From: Amycolatopsis bullii
Lineage (GTDB): Bacteria; Actinomycetota; Actinomycetes; Mycobacteriales; Pseudonocardiaceae
Direction of reading: 5' to 3'
Length of the DNA: 64,000 nucleotides
NCBI RefSeq assembly: GCF_014654205.1
Contig: NZ_BNAW01000026.1
Coordinates: 57,408-121,407 of the forward strand
Shown: positions 1 through 7,962 of the stretch, piece by piece
Position numbering within the stretch: position 1 is the stretch's first letter
Layout: every line of letters starts with the position of its first letter
The notes under the pieces: generated by a model
What the model saw: only the letters and a program-made list of their open reading frames with translations
Told to the model about the DNA's origin: nothing
Database searches by the model: none
Program-made: the position numbers and the translations under genes

Positions 1-1037
1 CGCTGCGGCGGGGTCGGCGGGGCGGCCGGTCGCCGCCGGACCAGCAGGACGATCGCCACGACGATCAGCACCGCGCCGCCGATGCCGAGCCAGCGCGGGC
101 CGGTGCTCGACAGGAACTCCAGCTTGCCCTTGTTCTCGTCGATCTGGTCGACCATCTGCGCGATCGTCCTGCCGTTGTAGGCCAGCGTCCCGTCGAACAC
201 GACGGTCGGGTTGCCGATGGCCGGGCGCAGTTCCTGGTGCTGCTGTTGCTGCTGCTTCACCTCGACCCCGGTGACCGGCTCCACCCACATCGTGTTGACA
301 CCGCGGTAGTACAGGTCCGCGTCGACGCTCGAATCGGTGACACCGACCAGCGAGCCGGGCACCGACTTCGTCTCGAGCTTGGTGTCCGGGATGTTCTGGA
401 CGAACTTGTACGTCTCGATCCCGTTCACCTCTTCGGTCCCGGTGTACCGGGCGGTGACGGCCTTGCCGGTGTTGTCGTCGTAGACCTGGTAGTCCTTCTT
501 CTCGGTGCCGAAGGGGAATTTGAAGTTCAGGCCGGGCTGCGCCTGGTACACGTTCTGCTCGGGCGGCTTCTGGCCGTCCTTGTCGGCCTTGTCCGCGAGC
601 TCGGTGACGTAGCTGCTTTCCCTGGTGCACTTCGGGTCGGCGTCCCCGCGCGGGTCGTAACCCTCGGCGGTGCGGCGGTCGAAGCAGACCTGCCGCTTGC
701 TCGCGCTGAGCACGGTGCCGTCATCGTCGTCCTTGACCTGCACCGCGAGCAGCCAGACCGCGTAGTCGGTGTCCTGGCGCATCTCCGGCCGCGCGAAGTT
801 CGCCTGCACGCGGGCCGTCGCGGTCAGCTTCCGGTTCTCCCGGATCTCGGTGACCGGGCCGGTGCCCTTGTCGGTCACGGCGAGGACCTTGCTCGCGGTG
901 CCTTCCAGCACCGACGTCGAATCCTGGTCGAGCGGCACCTTGGCGAGCTTCGGGTAGACGTAGGTCGGCAGCAGCACCGCCCCGGCGACCGCGAAGACCC
1001 CCAGCGCCAGCAAGATCAGGCCCAAAGCTCGTCGCAA
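1..1037 (-). CDS. DUF3068 family membrane-anchored protein (3' end outside window)
   Basis: Reading leftward from a TTG start preceded by a perfect AGGAGG (1042-1047), the frame stays open for 345 codons to the window edge, so the C-terminus is missing. It has an N-terminal hydrophobic segment (LGLILLALGVFAVAGAVLLP, residues 5-24), a long extracytoplasmic region, and a second transmembrane segment near the end of the visible part followed by an arginine cluster (VRRR). This two-anchor layout, with motifs such as CFDRRTAEGYDP and DLYYRGVNTMWVEPVTG, matches the actinobacterial DUF3068 family, sometimes called PorA-like, whose function is not established. The start is chosen on the RBS. It is transcribed away from the next gene. 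Confidence 0.85.
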   Translation of the reverse strand, partial: MRRALGLILLALGVFAVAGAVLLPTYVYPKLAKVPLDQDSTSVLEGTASKVLAVTDKGTGPVTEIRENRKLTATARVQANFARPEMRQDTDYAVWLLAVQVKDDDDGTVLSASKRQVCFDRRTAEGYDPRGDADPKCTRESSYVTELADKADKDGQKPPEQNVYQAQPGLNFKFPFGTEKKDYQVYDDNTGKAVTARYTGTEEVNGIETYKFVQNIPDTKLETKSVPGSLVGVTDSSVDADLYYRGVNTMWVEPVTGVEVKQQQQQHQELRPAIGNPTVVFDGTLAYNGRTIAQMVDQIDENKGKLEFLSSTGPRWLGIGGAVLIVVAIVLLVRRRPAAPPTPPQ

Positions 1038-1290
1038 CGGTCCTCCTGGGTCGTACTCCGGACAGCCAAATTACCCGGCGGTAATCAGGTGCACGGATAG
1101 TGGCCCGCGCCACGTCGCGCGTCAAAGTGTGACCGGCGGTCACAGACGTCCGCGGCGACCGGAAGGGGGCATGGGCACGGCCGTTCGGACCAAGCGGCCA
1201 AACATGTTTGTTCCCGGGCACAACGGGCACCGGCCCACCATCGGACGATCCGCACGCCGCCGCGCCGGACGACGAAGGAGAACCACCCTT

Positions 1291-1806
1291 TTGCCCCAGG
1301 ACCCATCGATGGTCGCCATCGCGGCGACCGCGCGCTGGCGGGCCCGGATCGTGGCGGCCGCCGCGAGCGCGGGGATCAGCATCGCCGACCCCCAGGCGGG
1401 CGTGCCCGGTATCCGGGTGCTGACGTGCGCCTCGGGTGACCTCGGCGCGATCGTGCCCCGCCTCGCCCGCGACGACGCCCCACCCCGGCCCGCGATCGGC
1501 GCCCATTCGGACTCCATCGCCGACCGAGAGCTGCGGGACGCGGTGGCGGACGTCGCGGCGCTGCTTTCGTTGCACGGCAACGTGGTGCTCGACCTCGACG
1601 CGGGCGGCGGCCGCCACCGCCCACCGCGGCCGGACGTGGTGGTGTCGGCCGGGGTGGACCGTCCGCAGTGGACGGAACCGGCGGTGACGCTGCCGGTGGG
1701 GAGGAGTCGGCACGGCAGCCCGCTCACGGTGGCGCTCACGGCGGGCCCGGGCTTCGAGGCCACGCTGCTGGAACTGGCCCGCCTGGTCGAGGCCGACGCG
1801 GCTTAG
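1291..1806 (+). CDS. Hypothetical protein with amidase-like C-terminal tail
   Basis: About 171 residues; I do not recognise the family as a whole. The TTG start at 1291 has GAAGGAG ten bases upstream; an in-frame ATG at 1309 is the alternative. The first half is Ala/Arg-rich and contains DLGAIVPRLARDD. The end (EPAVTLPVG...GSPLTVALTAGPGFEATLLELARLVE) resembles the last strand-helix of amidase-signature enzymes, where PAVSVPVG...LP-GVQLVG...LL-LA-LE is typical. The Ser-Ser-Lys catalytic region of amidases is absent, so no amidase activity is claimed. It could be a degraded or miniaturised relative. Divergent from the DUF3068 gene and convergent with the RidA gene. Confidence 0.5.
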   Translation: MPQDPSMVAIAATARWRARIVAAAASAGISIADPQAGVPGIRVLTCASGDLGAIVPRLARDDAPPRPAIGAHSDSIADRELRDAVADVAALLSLHGNVVLDLDAGGGRHRPPRPDVVVSAGVDRPQWTEPAVTLPVGRSRHGSPLTVALTAGPGFEATLLELARLVEADAA

Positions 1807-1828
1807 CCTGCTGCGGCCTGGTCGCGGT

Positions 1829-2236
1829 TCAGGCTTGGCCGACGACCGCCGTCGCGCGGATCTCCACCCGCATGCCCGGCGCGCCCAGTGCCGCCACGCC
1901 GAGCTGCGTCCAGATCGGGGCCCGGTCGCCCATCCGCTTCCTGAACTGCTCCACCATCACCCGCGTGTGGTCGTCGCCGATCGTGTCGTCGGCCGTCGGG
2001 ATGTGGAAGGAATCCACCGACACCACGTCCGCCCAGGTGGCGCCGGCCGTCGCCAGGGTGCGCTCGACGTTGTCGAACGCCCGGATGATCTCCTCCTCGA
2101 GGTCCGCCGGGAACACCGTGTCGTCGTCCCAGCCGCCCTGGCCCGAGATCTCCACCCGGTCGCCGATGCGGACCGCTTGGCTGTAGTGCAGCGCCGCCAG
2201 GTGCTTGGGGCCGTAACCGGGGGTCACGAAGAACAT
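1829..2236 (-). CDS. RidA family (YjgF/YER057c/UK114) protein
   Basis: 135 residues from an ATG preceded by GGAAGGGA. An upstream in-frame start would add residues lying across the operator sequences, so the shorter form is preferred. The sequence has the RidA fold landmarks: RIGDRVEISGQGGWDDD near the start, QAFDNVERTLATAGATWADVV-like text in the middle, and a C-terminal TQLGVAALGAPGMRVEIRATAVV. The PG-R-E-RA ending places the conserved Arg that contacts ligand carboxylates in RidA deaminases. RidA proteins hydrolyse reactive enamine/imine intermediates; the substrate here is unknown. It is divergent from a MarR regulator, which probably controls it. Confidence 0.85.
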   Translation of the reverse strand: MFFVTPGYGPKHLAALHYSQAVRIGDRVEISGQGGWDDDTVFPADLEEEIIRAFDNVERTLATAGATWADVVSVDSFHIPTADDTIGDDHTRVMVEQFRKRMGDRAPIWTQLGVAALGAPGMRVEIRATAVVGQA

Positions 2237-2250
2237 GGGATTCCCTTCCG

Positions 2251-2297
2251 TTGACTTCACGCTTGAAGTCAACGTAGCACAACTTCAAGCTTGAAGT
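2251..2297. promoter_or_regulatory. Two MarR-type operator palindromes between ridA-like and marR-like genes
   Basis: Two adjacent palindromes lie between the divergent starts. Site A (2251-2272) has perfect 9-bp arms TTGACTTCA and TGAAGTCAA separated by four bases. Site B (2282-2297) is the perfect 16-bp palindrome ACTTCAAGCTTGAAGT. Both share the TTCAA/TTGAAGT half-site. Their position over both promoter regions fits autoregulation by the adjacent MarR protein and repression of the RidA gene. The palindromes are seen directly; the regulator assignment is inferred from adjacency. Confidence 0.75.
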
Positions 2298-2324
2298 CAT
2301 CGTGCGGCGGATAGGGTGCTCTCC

Positions 2325-2795
2325 ATGGCCACGGATCACGAAGGCCCGCGCTGGCTCAGTCCCGCCGAGAAGGAAGCCTGGACCGGGCTGGTCTCGCTCA
2401 TCCTGCTGCTCCCGGGCCGGCTGGAGGCGCCGTTGCAGCACGAAGCCGGCTTGACGCTCTTCGAGTACCTCGCGCTCAGCCACGTCTCGGAGGCGCCCGA
2501 TCGCCGCCTGCGGATGAGCGAACTGGCCTACCTCGCCAACGGTTCCCTGTCCCGGCTGTCCAATGTGGTCAAGCGGTTCGAGCAACGCGGCTGGGTGCGG
2601 CGCTCGCCCGACCCGGACGACGGCCGGTACACCCTGGTCGCCCTCACCGACGCCGGGTTCGAGGTCGTCGAAAAAGCCGCGCCGACGCACGTGCGCAGCG
2701 TCCTGGACGTCCTCGACCCGCTCACCGCGGCCGACCAGCAGGCGCTCGCCCGGATCGCCGCGAAGCTGCGCGTGCGGCCCGCCGACCTCGGCTAA
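2325..2795 (+). CDS. MarR family transcriptional regulator
   Basis: 156 residues from the ATG; a GTG three codons upstream is also possible. The winged-helix core is clear: LTLFEYLALSHVSEAPDRRLRMSELAYLANGSLSRLSNVVKRFEQRGWVRR (helices 2-4 with the recognition helix at SLSRLSNVVKRF), then the wing SPDPDDGRYTLVALTDAG, with the DDGR signature of MarR proteins. N- and C-terminal helices supply dimerisation. It is likely a ligand-responsive repressor of itself and of the divergent RidA gene through the two palindromes at 2251-2297. Its 3' end overlaps the convergent XRE gene by four bases. Confidence 0.9.
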   Translation: MATDHEGPRWLSPAEKEAWTGLVSLILLLPGRLEAPLQHEAGLTLFEYLALSHVSEAPDRRLRMSELAYLANGSLSRLSNVVKRFEQRGWVRRSPDPDDGRYTLVALTDAGFEVVEKAAPTHVRSVLDVLDPLTAADQQALARIAAKLRVRPADLG

Positions 2796-3004
2796 ACCTC
2801 GTCCTCGACCCACTCCAGCAGGTCGCCGGGCTGGCAGCCGAGCACCCGGCACATCGCTTCCAGCGTGCTGAAGCGGACCGCCTTGGCGCGGCCGTTCTTC
2901 AGCACGGCCACGTTGGCCGGCGTCAGCCCGACCTTCTCGGCGAACTCCCCGACGCTCATCTTGCGCTTGGCCAGTTCGACGTCGATGCGCACGACGATCG
3001 GCAT
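2792..3004 (-). CDS. Small XRE (Cro/CI-type) HTH regulator
   Basis: 70 residues, almost entirely a five-helix Cro/CI DNA-binding domain: LAKRKMSVGEFAEKVGLTPANVAVLKNGRAKAVRF, then LEAMCRVLGCQPGDLLEW. This is the YozG-like subclass that typically lies beside DUF2975 membrane proteins. Its ATG overlaps the stop codon of the upstream DUF2975 gene (TGATG), implying translational coupling and one operon. No ligand domain is present. The partner pairing suggests the membrane protein and the HTH act together, but the signal is unknown. Confidence 0.9.
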   Translation of the reverse strand: MPIVVRIDVELAKRKMSVGEFAEKVGLTPANVAVLKNGRAKAVRFSTLEAMCRVLGCQPGDLLEWVEDEV

Positions 3005-3483
3005 CAGATGACCGCTTCCATGTCGGACCGGAGCGTGGTGGCCTGCCGCAGCAGGGCGCGCATGACCACCATGAGCAGCCCGATCACGGTGATCGCCACG
3101 GTCACCAGGAACAGCAGCATCGGCATGCCCGGGTCATCGGCGTTGAGGCCGACGAACAGCAGCATGCCGGCGACCACCAGCCACGCGGCGGCCACGGCCC
3201 AGACGATCGCGTCGACCCACTTCAGGGACGCCGTGGTGAAGATCCGGTCCTTCTTGACCAGCGTGAGCAGCTTCCAGGTCGCGACGACCACCACCTCGGC
3301 GCACAGCACGAGGAACACCGCGATGGCGGTCAGCGGCCAGCGCAGCGGAGCGTCGTGCGGGTTCTGCTGCGCGTGGTAGGCGATGCCGCCCGGCAGCGAC
3401 ATCGTCTGGAAGACGACGAGGACGCCGAACAGCACCACGAGGAAGAATCTGAGCGCGGCAACGGCCCACTTCTCGGTAACCAT
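3004..3483 (-). CDS. DUF2975 family four-TM membrane protein
   Basis: 159 residues with four predicted membrane helices: roughly 9-28 (ALRFFLVVLFGVLVVFQTMS), 48-70 (LTAIAVFLVLCAEVVVVATW), 88-110 (DAIVWAVAAAWLVVAGMLLF) and 118-142 (MLLFLVTVAITVIGLLMVVM). A cytoplasmic loop reads KLLTLVKKDRIFTTASLKWVDAI, the family's characteristic motif between TM2 and TM3. It is transcribed first in a two-gene operon with the XRE regulator, overlapping it by one base. The family's function is not established; co-occurrence with YozG-like HTH proteins is known. Confidence 0.88.
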   Translation of the reverse strand: MVTEKWAVAALRFFLVVLFGVLVVFQTMSLPGGIAYHAQQNPHDAPLRWPLTAIAVFLVLCAEVVVVATWKLLTLVKKDRIFTTASLKWVDAIVWAVAAAWLVVAGMLLFVGLNADDPGMPMLLFLVTVAITVIGLLMVVMRALLRQATTLRSDMEAVI

Positions 3484-3539
3484 GCGTCGACTATCGCGCG
3501 CTTCCTATCGAAAGTCAATCGGTAGTAATCGAAAGACGA

Positions 3540-4718
3540 TCAATCCGGCTCGGGATCCAGACGCACCGACTCCAGCGCGACGTACAGCTCGCCGATGTCG
3601 ACCGGGTCGGTGAGGTCGCGCTTGGTCAGCTCCTGCACGCGGCGCAGCCGATAGCGGACCGTGTTGGGGTGCACGAACAACCGGTCGGCGGCCTCCTTCG
3701 CCGAGCCGTGGCCGGCGAACCACGCCAGCAGCGTGTCGAGCAGGACCTTGCGCTCCGCGGCCGGCAGGGCCAGCACGCCGGTCAGCGCCGACCGGACGAC
3801 GTCGCGGGCCATCCCGGGCGCGGCCGCGACCAGCGTCGTCACCGGGGAGTCGCCGAACACCACCACCCCCGCGGTCGCCGACGGCAGGGAGCGGCGGGCG
3901 ATCCGGGCCCGGTGCAGGGCGTCCGGGACGTCGGGGAAGCCGGTGAAGGGCTTGCTCATCCCGGCCGCGACGGGCAGCGACCCCAGCACTTCGCGCAGCC
4001 GCCGGACGTCCTCGATCCGGTCGATCGCGACCAGGCCGGCCTCGCCGCCCGGCCGCCACGCCGACCGCCAGCGCCGCGCCCGCAGCAGCGCCTCGACGGA
4101 GTCGTGCTCGTCCGGCTCGACGCGTTCGGTGACCACGGCGACGAACATGCCCGCGGTCGGCAGGCCCAGCTCGCGGGCCGCGGCCTCCATGTCCGCCTGG
4201 CCGGCGAGCCGGCCGCGCAGCAGGTCGTCCAGCAGCCGCGCGTTCGCGTGCGACGGCTCGGCCGCGACCTCTTCGTACGCCGTGGTCAGCGCTTCGGAGT
4301 AGAGGTCGATCGCCTTCCAGACGTAGGAGTTGATCTCGATCGTCCGGGTCGGGTTGAGGAACTCCGGCCCGGCGAGTTCGAGGAGCCCTTCGTAGACGAA
4401 GGTGCCGCCGATCCGGAACGCGCGCAGCACCGCGGGCAGCGGGATGCCCTGGCGCGCCTGGGTGAGCCCGGTCTTGCGGGCGGCGTCGAGGGCGAGGCCG
4501 TGGCCCTCGGCCAGTGCCGTCAGCGCGCGCTCGAGGTTGGCCCGGCAGACCTGCCGCAGCTCGCCCGGGGCGACGTCCTCGACCTGCCGGTAGAACTCGT
4601 CCTGCTCGCTGAGCAGCCGGGCCAGGCGGTCGGCGAACTCGGGGAGCCTGGCCAGCATTTCGCGCAGGAGCTCACGGTGTTCGCGAGGTACCGGCCTGGC
4701 CAGAGCTTCGATGCCCAT
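3540..4718 (-). CDS. PucR/CdaR family transcriptional regulator
   Basis: 392 residues. The N-terminal helical region (about 15-160) contains LREMLARLPEFADRLARLLSEQDEFYR and a conserved segment ending IRTIEINSYVWKAIDLYSEAL-like text. A GGDEF-like middle domain spans about 180-300. The C-terminal PucR HTH (about 325-385) contains LLDTLLAWFAGHGSAKEAADRLFVHPNTVRYRLRRVQELT, the family's diagnostic motif. Members usually respond to metabolites and control nearby catabolic genes, but no obvious target flanks this one; the methyltransferase upstream is a candidate only by proximity. The start is the ATG giving MGIEALARPV. Confidence 0.92.
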   Translation of the reverse strand: MGIEALARPVPREHRELLREMLARLPEFADRLARLLSEQDEFYRQVEDVAPGELRQVCRANLERALTALAEGHGLALDAARKTGLTQARQGIPLPAVLRAFRIGGTFVYEGLLELAGPEFLNPTRTIEINSYVWKAIDLYSEALTTAYEEVAAEPSHANARLLDDLLRGRLAGQADMEAAARELGLPTAGMFVAVVTERVEPDEHDSVEALLRARRWRSAWRPGGEAGLVAIDRIEDVRRLREVLGSLPVAAGMSKPFTGFPDVPDALHRARIARRSLPSATAGVVVFGDSPVTTLVAAAPGMARDVVRSALTGVLALPAAERKVLLDTLLAWFAGHGSAKEAADRLFVHPNTVRYRLRRVQELTKRDLTDPVDIGELYVALESVRLDPEPD

Positions 4719-4814
4719 CCCTCACTTTAGCTCGGGTCCGCCGCGCGGGACATGCACGAAGTTGAGCAAAATTCAGGTCCGTCGGGTGATCGATCTCGTG
4801 GGGGCTCGACGGGC

Positions 4815-5444
4815 TCAGGCCGGTTTGCGCGCGGTCAGGTAGACGTGCGGCTCCGGGCCGGCGCCGGGGTGGTCGGGCACGAACTCGGCCGCGTCCTCGA
4901 CGACGATTTCGAGGCCGGCCGCCCGCAGCCGCTCCTTGAGCGGGCCGGCGGCGAAGCTGTACGCGCGGACCGGGTGGCCCATGAAGACGATGTCGGCGCC
5001 GTCGACGTCGGCGGGCACGGTGGCGAAGACGAGCAGGCCGCCGGGCTTCAGCCAGCCCGCGATCCGGCCGATCATGGTCTCCTGCTCGGCCCGGGGCAGC
5101 TGGAGCATCGAGAAGAAGGCGGTGATCGCGTCCCAGCTGCCGTCCTCGAAGGACAGTTCGCGCATGTCCCCGAGCTCGAACCGGGCGGCGGGCACCTGGT
5201 TCCGCGCGATCTCGACCATCTTCGGGGCGACGTCGTAGCCGGTGACGTCGTGGCCCGCGGCGACCAGGAGTTCCGCGGTGGGCCGCCCGGTGCCGGCGCC
5301 GAGGTCGAGCACCTTCGACTCCGGCGGCAGCGCGTCGAGCAGCTCGGTGAGGGCAGCGCGCTGCCCGGTCGCGGTGCGGAAGGCGTGTTCGTAGTCCGTG
5401 CCGAGCGCGTCGAAGACCTCGGCGGCGGTTTCGGGGCGGGTCAT
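4815..5444 (-). CDS. Class I SAM-dependent methyltransferase
   Basis: 209 residues. Motif I is VLDLGAGTGRPTAELL (about residues 45-60), followed by the acidic residue that binds the SAM ribose in VTGYDVAPKMVEIARNQ. Motif II/III region is FELGDMRELSFEDGSWDAITAFFSMLQLPR, then LKPGGLLVFATVPADVDGADIVFMGHPVRAYSF. The fold is complete and the length is usual for UbiE/small-molecule methyltransferases. The substrate cannot be read from the sequence. It is divergent from the deazaflavin-dependent oxidoreductase gene 32 bases away; a functional link is possible but unproven. Confidence 0.88.
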   Translation of the reverse strand: MTRPETAAEVFDALGTDYEHAFRTATGQRAALTELLDALPPESKVLDLGAGTGRPTAELLVAAGHDVTGYDVAPKMVEIARNQVPAARFELGDMRELSFEDGSWDAITAFFSMLQLPRAEQETMIGRIAGWLKPGGLLVFATVPADVDGADIVFMGHPVRAYSFAAGPLKERLRAAGLEIVVEDAAEFVPDHPGAGPEPHVYLTARKPA

Positions 5445-5476
5445 GCTCGTGACCTTGCCAGACCTAGGATCGCGGC

Positions 5477-5953
5477 GTGGCCGGTTTGCGGGGTGTCTTC
5501 GCCGGGTTCGGCAAGAGCAGGGCGTTCGCGGTGCTCGGGCGGGCGCTCGTGCCCGCCGACCGGGTGCTGCTGCGGATCAGCGGCGGGCGGGTCGGCGTCG
5601 GCGCGGCGGTCGGGCTGCGGACGCTGCTGCTCACGACGATCGGGCGGCGCAGCGGCGAGCCCCGCCAGGTGCCGCTGCTCTACGTCGAGCGGGCGGGCGG
5701 GTACGTCGTCATCGGCTCGAACTGGGGCGGCGAGGCGCACCCGGCGTGGTCGGCGAACCTGCTGGCCCACCCGGCGGCGACGGTCGCGCTGCGCGGGCGC
5801 ACGATCGACGTCACCGGGCGGCTCCTGACCGGGGACGAGCGCCAGGAGATGTGGGACGCGGTCGCGGCCTACTGGCCCGCGTACGACCGGTACGCCGTGC
5901 GGGCCTCGCACCGGGACATCCGCGTCTTCCTGCTGGAGCCGGTCAGCCGATGA
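5477..5953 (+). CDS. Deazaflavin (F420)-dependent nitroreductase family protein
   Basis: 158 residues from a GTG start. The split beta-barrel signature of the DDN family is present: LLLTTIGRRSGEPRQVPLLYVE (the TTGR-SG-PR motif that contacts F420), then GYVVIGSNWGGEAHPAWSANLLAHPAATVALRGRTIDVTGRLLTGDERQEMWD. Family members use reduced F420 to reduce nitro compounds, quinones or enones. Mycobacteria and other F420-producing actinobacteria encode many copies. The last 11 bases overlap the end of the convergent GNAT gene. Confidence 0.9.
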   Translation: MAGLRGVFAGFGKSRAFAVLGRALVPADRVLLRISGGRVGVGAAVGLRTLLLTTIGRRSGEPRQVPLLYVERAGGYVVIGSNWGGEAHPAWSANLLAHPAATVALRGRTIDVTGRLLTGDERQEMWDAVAAYWPAYDRYAVRASHRDIRVFLLEPVSR

Positions 5954-6476
5954 TGTCGGTGTGCCGGATCCGGTACACCTGCAGGCGCAGGTTGTAGTAC
6001 TTGTCGGTCTCGCCGACCCAGTTCATGCCGAGCCGCTTGGCGACCGCGATCGCCCGCGTGTTGTTCGGCCGCGCGACGGCGAACAGCTCCTCGGTGTCCT
6101 GGGTGAAGGCCCACTCGATCAGCGCGGTCGCCGCCTCGGACGCGTAGCCCTTGCCCCAGACGCCCGGGGCCAGCTGCCAGCTCAGTTCGAGGTCCTCTTC
6201 GAACGGCGGCAGCAGCCGGATGCCGAGGCCGCCGATCACCGCGCCGTCCTCTTTGCGCTCGATCGCCCACCGCCCGCGCGGCGGCGGCAGGTTCGGCTGC
6301 GCTTCCTGCCAGGCCTGCAGCACCGCGCGCATCGCGCCGATGTCGCCCACGCGGTCCATGGCCGGGGTCAGCCAGTGCGTGACGTCCTCCGCGCCGTAGA
6401 TGGCGAACGCGGCTTCGGCGTCGGCAGGCGTCCAGTCCCGGATCACGAGGCGGTCGGTGCTCAACGGGGTCTCCAT
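5943..6476 (-). CDS. GNAT family N-acetyltransferase (RimJ/RimL-like)
   Basis: 177 residues starting METPLSTDRLVIRDWTPADAEAAFAIYG, the standard opening of the RimJ/RimL acetyltransferase group. The acetyl-CoA-binding core is ELSWQLAPGVWGKGYASEAATALIEWAFTQDTEELFAVARPNNTRAIAVAKRLGMNWVGE (about residues 95-155), with the Q/R-x-x-G-x-G/A loop represented by PGVWGKGYA. The acceptor may be a protein N-terminus or a small amine. It stands alone and converges on the F420-type oxidoreductase gene. Confidence 0.9.
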   Translation of the reverse strand: METPLSTDRLVIRDWTPADAEAAFAIYGAEDVTHWLTPAMDRVGDIGAMRAVLQAWQEAQPNLPPPRGRWAIERKEDGAVIGGLGIRLLPPFEEDLELSWQLAPGVWGKGYASEAATALIEWAFTQDTEELFAVARPNNTRAIAVAKRLGMNWVGETDKYYNLRLQVYRIRHTDIIG

Positions 6477-6526
6477 ACCAGGACGCTACGCCGGGAAGCG
6501 GCGGATTGTTCCCGCCGCCGATGTCG

Positions 6527-6571
6527 TGAATGACTCATTCATGACCACGCAAGCCATGAATGAGTCATTCA
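6527..6571. repeat. Pair of TGAATGA-type 15-bp palindromes in an intergenic repeat
   Basis: TGAATGACTCATTCA at 6527-6541 and TGAATGAGTCATTCA at 6557-6571 are palindromes around one central base, spaced 30 bases start to start and separated by a CATGACCACGCAAGC-like linker. They lie between a gene start on the minus strand and the decarboxylase on the plus strand. They give spurious ATG codons in the decarboxylase frame. I recall similar ATGAATGA..TCATTCAT blocks between genes in Amycolatopsis. They could be operators or a mobile-type interspersed repeat. Confidence 0.7.
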
Positions 6572-6606
6572 AGACGCCTGGCGAGGACCCGGCCTACAGT
6601 CGGCTC

Positions 6607-7962
6607 GTGGACGAGATGCACGCACTCTTGGGCCGGGCCGCCGAGCTGGCCGCCGGTTACCGGGCCACCCTCGCGGACCGGCCCGTCGCCCCGCCCGTCG
6701 ACCACTCCGCCCTGCGGTCGGCGTTCGGCGGTCCGCTGCCGGAAGCCGCCACCCCGCCGTCCGAAGTGCTCGAACAGCTCGCCCGTGCCGCCGGACCCGG
6801 GCTCGTCGCCACCGCCGGTCCGCGGTTCTTCGGCTTCGTCATCGGGGGCGCCCTCCCGGCCGCCACGGCCGCCGATGTTCTGGCCGCGGGCTGGGACCAG
6901 AACGGCTTCAACGCCGTCCTCTCGCCCGCCGCGGCCGCCGCCGAAGAGGTCGCCGGCGGCTGGCTCAAGGAGCTGCTCGGCCTCCCGGCCACCGCCTCCG
7001 CCGGGTTCGTCACCGGCGGGCAGGCCGCGAACACCGCCGCGCTCGCCGCCGCCCGGCACCACGTGCTCGCCGAAGCCGGCTGGGACGTCGAGCGCGACGG
7101 ACTGGCCGGTGCTCCGCGCGTCCGCGTCGTCGCGAGCGAAGAGCGGCACGCCACCGTCGATCGCGCATTGCGGCTGCTCGGCTTCGGCACCCGGGCCGTC
7201 GAGCCGGTCAAGGCCGGTCCACAGGGCGCGATCGACGTCGAAGACCTGCGAAAAGCCTGCGAAGCCGGGAGCGGGCCGCTGATCGTCTGCCTGCAGGCGG
7301 GAAACGTGAACACCGGCGCGTGCGACGACCTGCGCGCCGCCCGGGAAGCCGCGCCCGGCGCCTGGATCCACGTCGACGGTGCCTTCGGGCTCTGGGCCGC
7401 CGCCAACCCGGCCACCAGGGCACTTCTCGACGGCGTCGAACTCGCCGACTCGTGGGCCTGCGACGGCCACAAGTGGCTCAACGTCCCGTACGACTCCGGC
7501 TTCGTCTTCTGCGCCCGCCCGGAGGTCCACGCCGCCGCGATCGCCTACCGCGCCGCCTACCTCACCGGGGCCGGCGAGGTGTCCGGCATGGGCGACCTGA
7601 CCCTGGAGTCGTCACGCCGTGCTCGCGGCTTCGCGGTCTGGGCGGCGCTGCGCGAGCTGGGCCGCGACGGCGTCGCCGAGCTCGTCGACCGCTGCTGCCG
7701 GCTGGCTCGGCGCTTCGCCGGAAAGCTCGCCGACGGCGGGGCCGAGATCGCCAACGACGTCGTCCTCAACCAGGTCCTGGTGTCCTTCGGCGGCGACACC
7801 GACGCGCTCATCCGGAAGGTCCAGGACGACGGCACCTGCTGGCTGGGCGGCACCACCTGGCGCGGCCGCCGGTACCTGCGGATCTCGGTGTCCGGCTGGT
7901 CGACGACCGAGGCCGACGTCGACCGCAGTGCCGCGGCGATCCTGCGCCTGGCGCGTCAGTGA
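6607..7962 (+). CDS. PLP-dependent decarboxylase (group II, aromatic/acidic amino acid type)
   Basis: About 451 residues from the GTG giving VDEMHALLGRAAELAAGYR. Upstream ATGs at 6541 and 6556 fall inside the palindromic repeat and are disfavoured, though an upstream start is not excluded. The fold-type I features are FVTGGQAANTAALAAARHHVL, the PLP-stacking region EERHATVDRALRLLG, the aspartate in IHVDGAFGLWAAANP, and the Schiff-base lysine in DGHKWLNVPYDSG (about Lys289). The length and motifs match bacterial aromatic-L-amino-acid/glutamate decarboxylase relatives. The substrate is unclear; no amine transporter is nearby. The 3' end overlaps the convergent zinc-ribbon gene by seven bases. 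Confidence 0.87.
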   Translation: MDEMHALLGRAAELAAGYRATLADRPVAPPVDHSALRSAFGGPLPEAATPPSEVLEQLARAAGPGLVATAGPRFFGFVIGGALPAATAADVLAAGWDQNGFNAVLSPAAAAAEEVAGGWLKELLGLPATASAGFVTGGQAANTAALAAARHHVLAEAGWDVERDGLAGAPRVRVVASEERHATVDRALRLLGFGTRAVEPVKAGPQGAIDVEDLRKACEAGSGPLIVCLQAGNVNTGACDDLRAAREAAPGAWIHVDGAFGLWAAANPATRALLDGVELADSWACDGHKWLNVPYDSGFVFCARPEVHAAAIAYRAAYLTGAGEVSGMGDLTLESSRRARGFAVWAALRELGRDGVAELVDRCCRLARRFAGKLADGGAEIANDVVLNQVLVSFGGDTDALIRKVQDDGTCWLGGTTWRGRRYLRISVSGWSTTEADVDRSAAAILRLARQ

